This document shows positions 8,406-16,893 of a DNA stretch of 64,000 nt, one piece after another; within the stretch, counting starts at the first letter, position 1; every line of letters begins with the position of its first letter. This DNA comes from Amycolatopsis sp. GM8 (GTDB lineage: Bacteria; Actinomycetota; Actinomycetes; Mycobacteriales; Pseudonocardiaceae). A program made the translations under genes and the position numbers. The notes under the pieces were generated by a model that was not told the DNA's origin, ran no database searches, and worked only from the letters and a program-made list of their open reading frames with translations. The stretch covers positions 62,001 to 126,000 of the forward strand of contig NZ_JAJKFK010000012.1 of NCBI RefSeq assembly GCF_021653975.1, read 5' to 3'.

Positions 8406-8432
8406 TTGGCACTCTCGCGGATCGAGTGCCAA
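8406..8432. promoter_or_regulatory. CIRCE element (HrcA operator)
   Basis: TTGGCACTC, a 9-nt spacer and GAGTGCCAA form a perfect 9-N9-9 inverted repeat. This matches the HrcA operator consensus TTAGCACTC-N9-GAGTGCTAA with the G/C variant common in actinobacteria. It ends 17 nt before the GTG of the Ruc-like gene, so HrcA bound here would block its transcription until heat or proteotoxic stress. Confidence 0.88.
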
Positions 8433-8449
8433 TGCCCGAAGGAGCACCA

Positions 8450-8809
8450 GTGCCCACGTACCAGTACGCCTGCAAGGAGTGCGGCCACCAGTTCGAGGCC
8501 GTGCAGTCCTTCTCCGACGCCAGCCTGACCGAGTGCCCGCAGTGCGCCGGCCCGCTGCGCAAGCTTTACGGCGCCGTCGGCGTGATCTTCAAGGGCAGCG
8601 GCTTCTACCGCAACGACTCCCGGTCCGAGTCGAAGTCCTCGTCGTCTGGGTCGAGCAGCAAGTCCCCGTCGTCGGCGAGCAGCTCGAATGGCGACAGCGG
8701 GTCGAGCAGCAAGGACAGCGGGTCCGGCAGCAAGTCGGATTCGTCGTCCTCCTCCAGCAGCTCCTCGTCGTCGAGCAGCTCGTCGACGACCGCCGCAGCT
8801 GCCTCCTGA
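8450..8809 (+). CDS. FmdB-type zinc-ribbon protein, Ruc-like chaperone
   Basis: The 119-aa product has an N-terminal FmdB zinc ribbon, with CKEC near residue 8 and CPQC near residue 30, and the family end GVIFKGSGFYRNDSR. A low-complexity Ser-rich tail, predicted unstructured, makes up the last ~55 residues. GTG at 8450 is preferred because GGAG lies 6 nt upstream; an ATG 18 nt earlier overlaps the CIRCE repeat. M. tuberculosis Rv0991c (Ruc), in the same gene neighbourhood, is a heat-inducible, redox-regulated chaperone with the same architecture. Function here is inferred from synteny, architecture and the HrcA operator. Confidence 0.85.
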   Translation: MPTYQYACKECGHQFEAVQSFSDASLTECPQCAGPLRKLYGAVGVIFKGSGFYRNDSRSESKSSSSGSSSKSPSSASSSNGDSGSSSKDSGSGSKSDSSSSSSSSSSSSSSSTTAAAAS

Positions 8810-8940
8810 GTTATCCACAGGCACCCAGTTATCCACAGGCGCCTGAATTTCCTCTGTCGCTCCCCGCGGGTGCGCTTCTAACGTCGAGGTGACGGCGGCC
8901 GGCCAAGGCCGCCGCACCGACGATCCGGAGTGTGCCCGCG

Positions 8941-9429
8941 ATGCGTTTCCTGCCGAGTCCTGTGCGCAACCGCCTGCGTTTTCGCTTGCGCGGTAAGCGC
9001 TTTCTCCTGGCCCGGCGAGCATTCGCCGTTGGCTTGCTGCTCGTCGCCGCGGTGCTAGCCGTGCGTCCGGCCGCCTCGCCGCCGACGTCGGCCGAGCCCG
9101 CGCGAGCACGAGCGAGCCCCGATGTGTCCACAGCCCGGCAGCCCGGGTTGTCCACAGTTCCCATCCACCTGGCGGACGCCAGCGTGGCGGACCTGCTCAC
9201 CCCTGGAACGCGCGTGGACGTGGTGACCGCCGACGACGGTGACCTGAGCCGGAGGGTCGTGGCGAGCATGGCCACGGTGGTCGACATCCGCCCGCCGCCG
9301 GACGGTGGCAGCCGGTTCACGAGCGGCGAGTCCAAGGGACCACTGGTGTTGATCGCCGTACCCACCGATACCGCGACACAAGTGGCCGCACTGTCACTAC
9401 GAAAGTTGGTAACCGTTACCCTCCGCTAG
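8941..9429 (+). CDS. SAF-domain (CpaB/RcpC-like) membrane-anchored protein
   Basis: The 162-aa protein has a basic N-terminus, one membrane helix (FAVGLLLVAAVLAVRPAA) and an extracytoplasmic domain. In that domain, IHLADASVADLLTPGTRVDVV resembles the SAF/RcpC fold of CpaB-type pilus-assembly and chitin-binding-like proteins. An ATG with GGAG 10 nt upstream at 8941 is preferred over the GTG at 8932. No pilus genes are nearby. It lies between ruc and mscL on the same strand, 27 bp before mscL. Confidence 0.65.
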   Translation: MRFLPSPVRNRLRFRLRGKRFLLARRAFAVGLLLVAAVLAVRPAASPPTSAEPARARASPDVSTARQPGLSTVPIHLADASVADLLTPGTRVDVVTADDGDLSRRVVASMATVVDIRPPPDGGSRFTSGESKGPLVLIAVPTDTATQVAALSLRKLVTVTLR

Positions 9430-9456
9430 CCAGGACCCGGCTCGGAAGGAGTGCAC

Positions 9457-9897
9457 ATGCTGAAGGGCTTCAAAGACTTTCTGATGCGCGGCAACGTCGT
9501 CGACCTCGCGGTCGCGGTCGTCATCGGCACCGCGTTCACGGCGATCGTCACGGCGTTCACCAACGGCCTGATCAAGCCGCTGATCAACGCCATCGGCGGG
9601 ACGGACGCGGCGAAGGGCCTGGGCTTCAACGTCCTGGGCGGCAACGACTCGACGTTCCTCGACTTCGGTGGCGTGATCAACGCCGCGATCAACTTCGTGC
9701 TGATCGCCGCTGTCGTGTACTTCGTGATCGTGCTGCCCGTACAGCATGTCCAGGCGCGCCGGAAGAAAGGCAAGGAGGCAGGCCCCGCCGAGCCGACGGA
9801 CGTCGAACTGCTCACCGAGATCCGCGACCTGCTGCGCGAACGGCGCGACGGTCAGAGCAGCGACGGTCAGACCAGCAGGGAGACGACCAGGTCGTAA
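9457..9897 (+). CDS. mscL: Large-conductance mechanosensitive channel MscL
   Basis: The 146-aa protein contains the N-terminal amphipathic helix FKDFLMRGNVVDLAVAVVIGTAF, the pore-lining TM1. A periplasmic loop and TM2 (INFVLIAAVVYFVIVLPV) follow, then the cytoplasmic helix DVELLTEIRDLLRE. It opens under membrane tension on osmotic downshock. ATG 9457 has GGAAGGAG at the correct distance, whereas the GTG at 9451 abuts it. The C-terminal tail is longer than that of E. coli MscL (136 aa). Confidence 0.95.
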   Translation: MLKGFKDFLMRGNVVDLAVAVVIGTAFTAIVTAFTNGLIKPLINAIGGTDAAKGLGFNVLGGNDSTFLDFGGVINAAINFVLIAAVVYFVIVLPVQHVQARRKKGKEAGPAEPTDVELLTEIRDLLRERRDGQSSDGQTSRETTRS

Positions 9898-10226
9898 GCA
9901 GCCACATCACGCCGCGCGGCAGCCGCCGTCGGGCCGTAACGGCGCGGCAAACCGATCCGCCTCGGTGACGACGCGCGGGCCAGCCAGGCCCGCCGCGAGC
10001 CCACGGCGACTGTGGTGGTGCAGCGGGGACCAGTGGTGGCGGGGCGGCGGCCGTGGTGGCACCGCAGCCGCGGTGGCGGCGATCGCCGCCGGAAGAGGCG
10101 CGGAAACGCACTGGGACGTCTGTAGATGCGCCGACCCAAGGCGGCTGTCGGCGTCATGGGGGCTACCGGCCGTGGTACGGCTGACCGTGTGCCAACCGAC
10201 GTCGTGCGGCTACCGGCTTCGTGGGG
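9898..10226. other. Intergenic stretch between convergent genes, no gene seen
   Basis: This 329-bp stretch separates mscL (plus) from a small minus-strand gene. It is GC-rich with ggtggc-type simple runs around 10010–10075. The overlapping open frames on both strands have compositional-shadow sequences (Arg/Pro/Gly-rich) without recognisable motifs. No clear terminator hairpin was found by eye. Confidence 0.5.
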
Positions 10227-10421
10227 CTACCGGTCGTGGTGCGGGGGGCGGTTCTCCCGGTACCAGGCCTCACGGTCGCCACTGCTGGACTCCGGGTCGC
10301 GCTCGTCGGACGTGGTCTCCGGCAGGACGTCTCCGAAGATCGCGTCCAGCTCGCGCCGGTCGCGTTTCGGGGCCGGCGGGGTGGTGGGCCGGCCGGTCTC
10401 CTCGCTCTCGTCGCCGGACAA
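10227..10421 (-). CDS. Small conserved-type hypothetical protein after moaB
   Basis: The 64-aa acidic/basic protein starts with TTG 4 nt after the moaB stop. The segment DRRELDAIFGDVLPETTSDERDP and the end WYRENRPPHH look like a constrained short protein rather than a shadow frame, and similar small proteins follow moaB in other actinobacteria. No membrane segment or catalytic motif is visible. Function is unknown. Confidence 0.6.
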   Translation of the reverse strand: MSGDESEETGRPTTPPAPKRDRRELDAIFGDVLPETTSDERDPESSSGDREAWYRENRPPHHDR

Positions 10422-10425
10422 CGGG

Positions 10426-10926
10426 TCAGGACTCGTCGAGGCCGGACAGCTCGTCGATGACGTGCGGCACCAGCGAGGACAGCGTGGCCATACCGTCCCG
10501 CACGGCCGCGCGCGAGCCGGCGAGGTTGACCACCAGGGTGCTCCCCGAGACGCCGACCAGGCCGCGGGAGATCCCCGCGTCGACCGCGCCCGCCGCCAGG
10601 CCGGACGAGCGCAGCGCCTCGCCGATACCGGGGATCGGGCGGTCCAGCACGCCGGCGGTCGCGTCCGGGGTCACGTCGCGGGGCGACACGCCAGTGCCGC
10701 CGACGGTGATCACCAGGTCGACGCCGCCGATGACCGCGGTGTTGAGCGCATTGCGGATCGCGACGGTGTCCGCGTGCACGACGACGACGCCGTCCACGAT
10801 GAACCCGGCTTCCTCCAGCAGCTCCGTGACCAACGGGCCGGAGGTGTCGTCGTGCTCGCCGTGAGCCGCGCGGTCGTCGACGATCACCACGAGAGCGCGG
10901 CCGAGCCGCTGTGCACTGCGTTCCAT
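10426..10926 (-). CDS. moaB: MoaB/Mog-type molybdopterin adenylyltransferase
   Basis: The 166-aa protein has the MogA/MoaB fold signature VDLVITVGGTGVSPRDVTPDAT, which contains the GGTGxxxRDxT pterin-binding loop. An Asp-rich ATP-binding region follows, and GSTLVVNLAGSRAAV matches the 'NLPG' loop with a G-to-A change. It would adenylylate molybdopterin in cofactor synthesis. ATG 10926 gives the usual N-terminus; a GTG-initiated extension of three residues is possible. It corresponds to moaB2 in the conserved mycobacterial order next to mscL and pepD. Confidence 0.88.
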   Translation of the reverse strand: MERSAQRLGRALVVIVDDRAAHGEHDDTSGPLVTELLEEAGFIVDGVVVVHADTVAIRNALNTAVIGGVDLVITVGGTGVSPRDVTPDATAGVLDRPIPGIGEALRSSGLAAGAVDAGISRGLVGVSGSTLVVNLAGSRAAVRDGMATLSSLVPHVIDELSGLDES

Positions 10927-11014
10927 GGAGCACACGTTAGCCCGTTGTTACCGAAGTCTGACGGCCACGTCCGACCTACTGCGACCGCCCCCGGCGGCCC
11001 CTAGCGTGACCGTC

Positions 11015-12277
11015 GTGCGAGTACTCGTGACCGGCGGCGCGGGCTTCATCGGTTCCCATGTCGCCGACCTGCTGGCCGAATCCGGCGACACCGTGACCAT
11101 CCTCGACGACCTGCTGCCGCAGGCGCACCGCACGGCCACGGCGCCGGACTACGTCGAGCCGCACCGGTTCGTCCGAGGCGGCGTCGGTGACCCGAGGTTG
11201 CTACGCGACCTGCTGTCCGAAGTGGACGTAGTCTGCCACCAGGCGGCGATCGTCGGGCACGGACTCGACCCGTCGGACGCCCCGGCGTACGCACTGAACA
11301 ACGACTACGCGACAGCCGTCCTCCTCGCCGAGATGCACGCGGCGGGGGTGAGCAGGCTCGTGCTCGCGTCGTCGATGGTCGTCTACGGCGAGGGCCGGTA
11401 CGCCTGCCTCGACCACGGCGTCGTCCCGCCCGCACCGCGCCGGCAGTCCGATGTGGACGCCGGCCGGTTCGAGCCGACCTGCCCCGAGTGCGGACGCGAG
11501 CTCGAGTCACAGCTCGTGCCGGAGGATGCGCCCCTGCGACCGCAGAGCACCTACGCCGCGACGAAGCTCGCTCAGGAACACCTCGCCGGGGCATGGGCAC
11601 GGCAGACGGGCGGCACCGTCTGGGCACTGCGCTACCACAACGTGTACGGCCCGCGCATGCCGCAGAACACGCCCTACGCGGGCGTCGCGTCGCTGTTCCG
11701 CTCGGCGCTAGTGCGTGGCGAGGCGCCGACCGTCCTGGAAGACGGCAACCAGCGCCGCGACTTCGTGCACGTCCACGACGTCGCCCGCGCCAACCTGCTC
11801 GCGCTCCATTCCGGGGCCACGCAAGGCGAACTCACCCCGGTCAACGTCTGCTCCGGCACACCACACACCGTGGGCGAACTGGCGACCGAACTGGCCAAGG
11901 CATGCGACGGACCGGCGCCGCGCATCGTCGGCGGGGCCCGTCCGGCGGATGTCCGGCACGTCGTCGCCGACCCGGCCCGCGCCGAGAAGCTCCTCGGCTT
12001 CCGTGCCACCGTCCCGTTCGAGACCGGCATCGCGTCGTTCGCGACCGCGCCGCTCCGCGCTCAGGCATCGACGCCGGCTCCGGAACCGGTTCCAGCACCG
12101 ACGCCGGCGCCATCTCCGGCACCAGCACCGGCAGCAGCTCCGGCTCCGGCTCCCGCACCAGCTCCGGCACCAGCACCGGCAGCAGCTCCGGCTCCGGCTC
12201 CCGCACCAGCTCCGGCACCGGCACCAGCACCAGCACCAGCACCAGCACCAGCACCAGCACCAGCCGACGGGCGCTAA
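11015..12277 (+). CDS. NAD-dependent nucleotide-sugar epimerase with Pro-Ala tail
   Basis: The 420-aa extended SDR starts MRVLVTGGAGFIGSHVADLL (NAD-binding GxxGxxG). It has SSMVVYGEGRY, the catalytic STYAATK (Yxxx-K) and RDFVHVHDVARA. The insertion with CLDHG…CPECGRELE before the catalytic Tyr resembles dTDP-L-rhamnose 4-epimerase-type enzymes, so a 6-deoxy-sugar epimerase is likely. After residue ~345 the enzyme domain ends and ~70 residues of Pro-Ala repeats follow, an unusual C-terminal extension for this family. GTG 11015 directly precedes the first beta strand; GTG 11006 is an alternative. It is divergent from moaB. Confidence 0.82.
   Translation: MRVLVTGGAGFIGSHVADLLAESGDTVTILDDLLPQAHRTATAPDYVEPHRFVRGGVGDPRLLRDLLSEVDVVCHQAAIVGHGLDPSDAPAYALNNDYATAVLLAEMHAAGVSRLVLASSMVVYGEGRYACLDHGVVPPAPRRQSDVDAGRFEPTCPECGRELESQLVPEDAPLRPQSTYAATKLAQEHLAGAWARQTGGTVWALRYHNVYGPRMPQNTPYAGVASLFRSALVRGEAPTVLEDGNQRRDFVHVHDVARANLLALHSGATQGELTPVNVCSGTPHTVGELATELAKACDGPAPRIVGGARPADVRHVVADPARAEKLLGFRATVPFETGIASFATAPLRAQASTPAPEPVPAPTPAPSPAPAPAAAPAPAPAPAPAPAPAAAPAPAPAPAPAPAPAPAPAPAPAPAPADGR
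12076..12268 (+). repeat. Pro-Ala codon repeat tract inside the epimerase gene
   Basis: This is a run of ccg/cca–gct/gca codons with 15–18-bp variants such as ccagcaccggcagca repeated. It ends in an uninterrupted agcacc hexamer array around 12220–12262. It encodes the PAPAPA tail, and replication slippage here would change tail length by multiples of two residues without a frameshift. Confidence 0.85.
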
Positions 12278-12281
12278 GGCA

Positions 12282-13328
12282 TCACAACACGGCCAGCGGA
12301 AGCCGGACCTCGAAGCGGCAGCCGTCGCCGTGATTCCGCACGCCGATCCGGCCTTGATGCGCCTCGACGAGACCCTTCGCGATCGCGAGGCCCAGACCAC
12401 CGCCCGTCGAGCCCGAGCGGTCCGGGGTGCGGGCCTGCGTCCCGCGGAACGCGACCTCGAAAACCCGGTCCAGCTCGTCCTCCGGGATCCCACCGCACCC
12501 GTCGTCGACGGCGACCAGCGCATCCTGCCCCTCGACCCCGACGTGGATGGCGACTGTGCCGTCCGGCGGAGTGTGCCGGATCGCGTTCGACACCAGGTTG
12601 CGCACGACTCGCGCCAGCTCCGGATCGCTGCCGGTCACCACCGGCCACTCCTCCGCGTCGGCCAGGACCTGCACCTTCTTCTGGTTCGCCACAACGGTTT
12701 GCGCGGCGAGCGCGTCACTGATGACATCCCGCAGCGGCACCGCGGACATCGTCAGCCGCAGCGCGCCCGCGGTGATCCGGGACAGCTCGAACAGGTCGTT
12801 GACCATCCCCGAAAGCCGGGCCGTCTCGCCGCTGATGCGGGTCGCGTAGTCGGCGACGTCGTCCTGCTCCGAGACGATCCCGTCCGCCAGCGCCTCCGCC
12901 ATCGCGCGGATCCCGGCGAGCGGGCTGCGCAAGTCATGGCTGATCCACGCCACCAGGTCGCGCCGCGCCGCCTCCGCCGAGCGCTCGCGCTCTCGGGCCT
13001 CGCGCTCCCACACGCTGCGCCGCGCGATCGCCCGCCCGAGCACGATCGCCGCGGGCACCGTCACCAGCGCGACGAGCAGGCAGACCAGCAGCATCGTGGT
13101 CAGGGTCGGGGTGAACATGAACCCGCTGATCCCGATCACGCCGGCCAGCGTGGACAGCACCGGGATCAGCACGAGCACCGTCAGCGTCGTGGCGAGCGAA
13201 CCGCGCCGCAGCAGGTACAGCACCAGCCCGCCGACCAGCGCGACCGGCAACGCGAACCCCAGCGCCAGCGGCAGGATGGCCCAGACATGCGACACCATCT
13301 GCTGCCAGGTCTCACCGGCCGGGATCAT
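12282..13328 (-). CDS. Sensor histidine kinase
   Basis: The 348-aa protein has an N-terminal membrane region of about four hydrophobic helices with short loops (residues ~15–95) and no large extracytoplasmic sensor. A HisKA domain with [17 protein letters not shown] (phospho-His) follows, then an HATPase domain with [14 protein letters not shown] (N box), [12 protein letters not shown] (G1) and [16 protein letters not shown] (G2). It lies 19 bp after its response regulator on the same strand. The signal is unknown; an intramembrane-sensing type fits the lack of an external loop. Confidence 0.9.
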   Translation of the reverse strand: MIPAGETWQQMVSHVWAILPLALGFALPVALVGGLVLYLLRRGSLATTLTVLVLIPVLSTLAGVIGISGFMFTPTLTTMLLVCLLVALVTVPAAIVLGRAIARRSVWEREARERERSAEAARRDLVAWISHDLRSPLAGIRAMAEALADGIVSEQDDVADYATRISGETARLSGMVNDLFELSRITAGALRLTMSAVPLRDVISDALAAQTVVANQKKVQVLADAEEWPVVTGSDPELARVVRNLVSNAIRHTPPDGTVAIHVGVEGQDALVAVDDGCGGIPEDELDRVFEVAFRGTQARTPDRSGSTGGGLGLAIAKGLVEAHQGRIGVRNHGDGCRFEVRLPLAVL

Positions 13329-13347
13329 CGCGGCACCACCCGGCCCT

Positions 13348-14052
13348 TCACGACGACACCGGGTCGTACCGGTACCCGACGCCCCACACCGTCGCGATCC
13401 GCGCCGGCTTCGCCGGGTCCCGTTCGATCTTCTCGCGCAGGCGGCGGACGTGCACGGTCACCGTGGACTGGTCACCGAAATCCCAGCCCCACACCTTCTC
13501 CAGCAGCTCCGCCCGCGAAAACGCCGCTCCCGGATGCGCCAGGAAGAACATCAGCAGGTCGAACTCCCTTGCTGTCAAAGGCAGTTCGACACCGTCCAAA
13601 GTGGCCTGGCGGGCCCCGGGCTGCAGCCGCAGATTGCCGTCCACCGCCTCATCGACCACCGGCGCGACCGCGGGCATCCGCGCGCGCCGCAGCACCGAGC
13701 CGACCCGCAGGGCCAGCTCGCGCGGGCTGAACGGCTTCGTCACGTAATCATCCGCGCCCAGTTGCAGCCCGGCGATCCGGTTCTCCTCCTCGCCGAGCGC
13801 CGTGAGCAGCACGACCGGCACCTGACTCATCTGCCGCAGCCGCCGGCACACCTCGAGGCCGTTGATCCCGGGCATCATCACGTCCAGCACGACGACGTCC
13901 GCCGGTTGTTCCGCGAACGACCGCAGCCCTGAAACCCCGTCCCCGGCGACATCGACGGTGAACCCGCTCGCCTCCAGATAGCGCCGCACGACGTCGCGCA
14001 CCGTCTCGTCGTCGTCGACGACGAGCACCCGACCTGTCTCCGCCACACCCAC
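13348..14052 (-). CDS. OmpR-family response regulator
   Basis: The 234-aa protein has a receiver domain ([25 protein letters not shown] with the phospho-Asp, [29 protein letters not shown]). A winged-helix DNA-binding domain follows with [20 protein letters not shown] and [14 protein letters not shown]. It is partner of the histidine kinase immediately downstream. Its start codon directly follows the stop of the membrane-protein gene, so all three form one operon. Confidence 0.93.
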   Translation of the reverse strand: MGVAETGRVLVVDDDETVRDVVRRYLEASGFTVDVAGDGVSGLRSFAEQPADVVVLDVMMPGINGLEVCRRLRQMSQVPVVLLTALGEEENRIAGLQLGADDYVTKPFSPRELALRVGSVLRRARMPAVAPVVDEAVDGNLRLQPGARQATLDGVELPLTAREFDLLMFFLAHPGAAFSRAELLEKVWGWDFGDQSTVTVHVRRLREKIERDPAKPARIATVWGVGYRYDPVSS

Positions 14053-15435
14053 CTACCAGAACGTCAGCACCAGCGAGTTGACCGCGAGCGCGGTCAACGC
14101 CTGCCCCGCGAGCCATCCCCGCCGCGAAGGCAGCAGCGACACCGCGGGCAGCAACCACACCATGAACGGTAACCAGATCCGCTCGGTCTCGGCCTTCGAC
14201 AACCCGGAGACGTCCGCGAGCACGATCGCCACCACGGCGGCCGCGACCAGCAGGACCACCGGATCGCACCGCTTGCTCAGCCGCCAGTGCACCGAAGCGG
14301 CCGCGGCCCGCCGCACGCCCGCGACCAGGGCGGGACCAGCCGCGAGCACCAGCGCCGCCAGGTCCGCCCATACCCAGTACGAGTACGGCCGCGCGCTGGC
14401 GATGCCCTGGTAGTACCGCTCGACCACCAGGTGATAGCCGTCGAACCACCAGAACCCGGCCGCGGTGAACGCCACGACGACGGCCAGCGCACCGGCGACC
14501 GCGAACGGCAGCGCACGGGTGAGGCTGCCCCCGAGCAGGGTCACCGCGAACGCGATCAGGCCGATCAGCGGCAGCCCGTAGGACAGGTACACGCCGAACC
14601 CGAGCAGCGCCCCGCCGAGCACCGACAGCGGCACCGCGTGCCAGCGGCCGGCACGGAACCCGTGCGTGGCAACGGCAATCAGCGCGATCCCGGTCGCGGT
14701 CACACCCGCGAACATGCCGTCCGCGGACACCCCGATCCAGACCGCGCCCGGGAACAGCACGGCGAACGGGATCGTCGCGCGGGCCGCGTCGCACCGGTGC
14801 AGGGCCGACAACGTGAGCGGGACCGCGACCGTCACCAGGCATCCGACGAGCACGCACACCGTCGCCGCCCACGCGCCACCGGAAAGGCCGATGCGGTCCA
14901 GCCAGACGAAGACGAGCGTCGCGCCGGGCGGATGCCCGGACACGTGCGTGGTCCACGAGTTCGGCTGGAAATCGAGGATCCGCGACGAGAACTGGCGCAG
15001 CATCGCCGGGATGTCGGTGATGCCGGGCACCTCGTGCAGGTACTCGTTGGGATTGGTGAGCCGGTCGGTGAACCCACGATGCCAGCCATCGATCATGGCC
15101 AGCGCGAACGTCCACGCCAGCGAGCTCACGTACCCGGCGGCGAGCAGCCACCGCCACGGCAGCCGGGCCGCGAGATCCGGTCCCCAGAGCACGACCGCGA
15201 TCGCGATCAGCACCGCGAAAAGCGTGCCGGGCCCGAAATGTGGCAGCCATTGCGCGAACAGCGGCGCAGCCGGCGCCCACAGCACGACACCACTGCCGGG
15301 CCGGTTCAAATACGCCCCGACGGCGACCGCGACCGCGACGAGAACGGCGGCGATCAGAACCGCCCACAGATCGCGGGAGTGCTTTCGCGACCGTTTCTCC
15401 CCCGCGGTCCGCGCAGGCAAAGTCCCGCTGGTCAT
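14053..15435 (-). CDS. Polytopic membrane protein, GT-C-like
   Basis: The 460-aa protein has a short basic cytoplasmic N-terminus and about 11–12 hydrophobic helices. A non-membrane loop after the second or third helix carries WTTHVSGHPPGATLVFVW, a conserved-looking His/Pro motif. Overall layout resembles polyprenyl-phosphate-sugar-dependent (GT-C) glycosyltransferases of actinobacteria, but no DxD/ExD is certain. It precedes the two-component genes without a gap, so it may be regulated with them or be part of the sensing unit. No specific function can be claimed. Confidence 0.65.
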   Translation of the reverse strand: MTSGTLPARTAGEKRSRKHSRDLWAVLIAAVLVAVAVAVGAYLNRPGSGVVLWAPAAPLFAQWLPHFGPGTLFAVLIAIAVVLWGPDLAARLPWRWLLAAGYVSSLAWTFALAMIDGWHRGFTDRLTNPNEYLHEVPGITDIPAMLRQFSSRILDFQPNSWTTHVSGHPPGATLVFVWLDRIGLSGGAWAATVCVLVGCLVTVAVPLTLSALHRCDAARATIPFAVLFPGAVWIGVSADGMFAGVTATGIALIAVATHGFRAGRWHAVPLSVLGGALLGFGVYLSYGLPLIGLIAFAVTLLGGSLTRALPFAVAGALAVVVAFTAAGFWWFDGYHLVVERYYQGIASARPYSYWVWADLAALVLAAGPALVAGVRRAAAASVHWRLSKRCDPVVLLVAAAVVAIVLADVSGLSKAETERIWLPFMVWLLPAVSLLPSRRGWLAGQALTALAVNSLVLTFW

Positions 15436-15577
15436 GCGCGCACCTTAACGCCCCCGCGATCGCCCGCTCAGTGAACACCGGAAACCGTCATACAGTGGTA
15501 AGGACTCGGCACACGTCATGGTTTGGTAATGCCGGCAAGGGTTCCGCTCTGTCCACCCTGGACTTACTTTCCGTTGC

Positions 15578-16237
15578 GTGAGCCAAGATCCAACAGACGT
15601 CATATTGCCGTGCCTCGACGAAGCGGCGGCGCTGCCGAATTTGTTGTCTACCCTGCCACGAGGATTTCGCGCGATCGTCGTCGACAACGGCTCGACGGAT
15701 GACTCGCCGCGAATCGCGGCCGAGCACGGCGCGAAGGTGGTTCACGAACCGCGCCGCGGCTACGGCGCCGCCGTGCACACCGGACTCGAGTACGCCACCT
15801 CGGACATCGTGTGCTTCCTCGACGCCGACGGTTCCCTCGACCCGGCCGACCTGATCCCGATGGCCGACATCGTGGCCAGGGGCGCCGATCTCGCCGCCGG
15901 CCGGCGCGTGCCCGTGACCCGTGACGCCTGGCCGTGGCACGCGCGCGCGGGCAACCTGCTCCTCGCGACACTGATGCGACGGCAAGGCGTCCCGGTGCAT
16001 GACATCGCGCCGATCCGGGCGGCCCGCCGCCGGACGCTGCTCGACCTGGGGATCGCCGACCGCGGCTTCGGCTACCCCTTGGAACTACTCATCAAGGCCG
16101 GCCGCGCGGGACTGCGCATCGAGGAGTTCGATGTCGCCTACCGGCCGCGGGCCGCCGGCACGAAGTCGAAGGTCTCGGGCTCCGTGCGCGGCACGCTCCG
16201 CGCGACCCGCGACATGGCGAAGGTGTTGCGCGGATGA
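15578..16237 (+). CDS. Family 2 glycosyltransferase
   Basis: The 219-aa GT-A enzyme has VILPCLDEAAALPNLL, VVDNGSTDDSPRIA (UDP/GDP-binding) and the metal-binding FLDADGSLDP, then a short acceptor region (GYPLELLIKAGRAGLRIEEFDVAY) typical of polyprenyl-phosphate sugar transferases. The start is GTG. The last codons overlap the next gene by 4 nt. It has no C-terminal membrane helices. The donor and acceptor are unknown; with the DUF2064 and methyltransferase genes it forms a three-gene operon. Confidence 0.85.
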   Translation: MSQDPTDVILPCLDEAAALPNLLSTLPRGFRAIVVDNGSTDDSPRIAAEHGAKVVHEPRRGYGAAVHTGLEYATSDIVCFLDADGSLDPADLIPMADIVARGADLAAGRRVPVTRDAWPWHARAGNLLLATLMRRQGVPVHDIAPIRAARRRTLLDLGIADRGFGYPLELLIKAGRAGLRIEEFDVAYRPRAAGTKSKVSGSVRGTLRATRDMAKVLRG

Positions 16238-16893
16238 CCGGCGCGTTCTGCCTGCTGGTCGTGGCCAAGGCGCCGGTGCCCGGGTTCGCCAAGACCCGGC
16301 TGTGCCCGCCGGCCACGCCGGAGCAGGCCGCCGACATCGCCGCCGCGGCGCTGCTCGACACGCTCGACGCGGTCGGCGCGACGCCCGGCGCCGTGCCCTT
16401 CGTCGCGACCACCGGCGATTTCACCACGGCCGCCCGTTCCGCCGAACTCGCGCACGCGCTGTGGCCGATGACCGTGATTCGCCAGCGCGGCAACGGTTTC
16501 GCACAGCGGCTCGCCAACGCACACTGCGACGCGGCCGTCGCCGGCCTGCCGGTGCTACAGATCGGGATGGACACCCCGCAGGTCACCCCGGACCTGCTCG
16601 CCGAGTCCGGGGCACTGCTCAGGTCCGAGCGGGAAGCCGTGCTCGGCCCGGCGCAGGACGGCGGCTGGTGGGCGCTCGGACTCGGAAACCCTTCTGCGGC
16701 AAGGGTTCTGGCCGATGTCCCGATGTCCCGCGACGACACCGGGATCCGTACGCTGCGGGCGCTGACCGCAGCCGGGCTGAACACGACCGAGCTCGCAGAA
16801 CTGTCCGATGTGGACACCATGGCGGACGCCGAACGGGTGGCGAGCCTGTGTGGCGGCAGGTTCGCCGAAGCGGTCGCGGCGGCGCGATCGTGA
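16234..16893 (+). CDS. DUF2064 (TIGR04282-like) nucleotidyl/glycosyltransferase-fold protein
   Basis: The 219-aa protein has a GT-A/nucleotidyltransferase start LLVVAKAPVPGFAKTRLCPP, then RQRGNGFAQRLANA, IGMDTPQVTPDLL (DTP in place of the usual DxP) and VLGPAQDGGWWALGL, all DUF2064 hallmarks. Some relatives act in arsenosugar synthesis, but the family function is mostly unproven. It overlaps both neighbours by 4 nt, which argues for a joint pathway with the GT2 and methyltransferase. Confidence 0.82.
   Translation: MTGAFCLLVVAKAPVPGFAKTRLCPPATPEQAADIAAAALLDTLDAVGATPGAVPFVATTGDFTTAARSAELAHALWPMTVIRQRGNGFAQRLANAHCDAAVAGLPVLQIGMDTPQVTPDLLAESGALLRSEREAVLGPAQDGGWWALGLGNPSAARVLADVPMSRDDTGIRTLRALTAAGLNTTELAELSDVDTMADAERVASLCGGRFAEAVAAARS

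Noticed and set aside
8760-8800. Simple-sequence run of tcg/agc codons as a possible microsatellite element
   Set aside because: It encodes the Ser-rich tail expected of Ruc-like proteins and is therefore explained by the gene.
11708-12523. Minus-strand frame with WCWCWC or LVLVLV runs
   Set aside because: It is the complement of the Pro-Ala repeat tract and overlaps the epimerase and kinase genes.
13748-15478. 576-codon minus-strand frame overlapping the membrane-protein gene
   Set aside because: Its Arg/Gly-rich sequence has no hydrophobic pattern. The alternative frame encodes a polytopic membrane protein with correct coupling to the response regulator.
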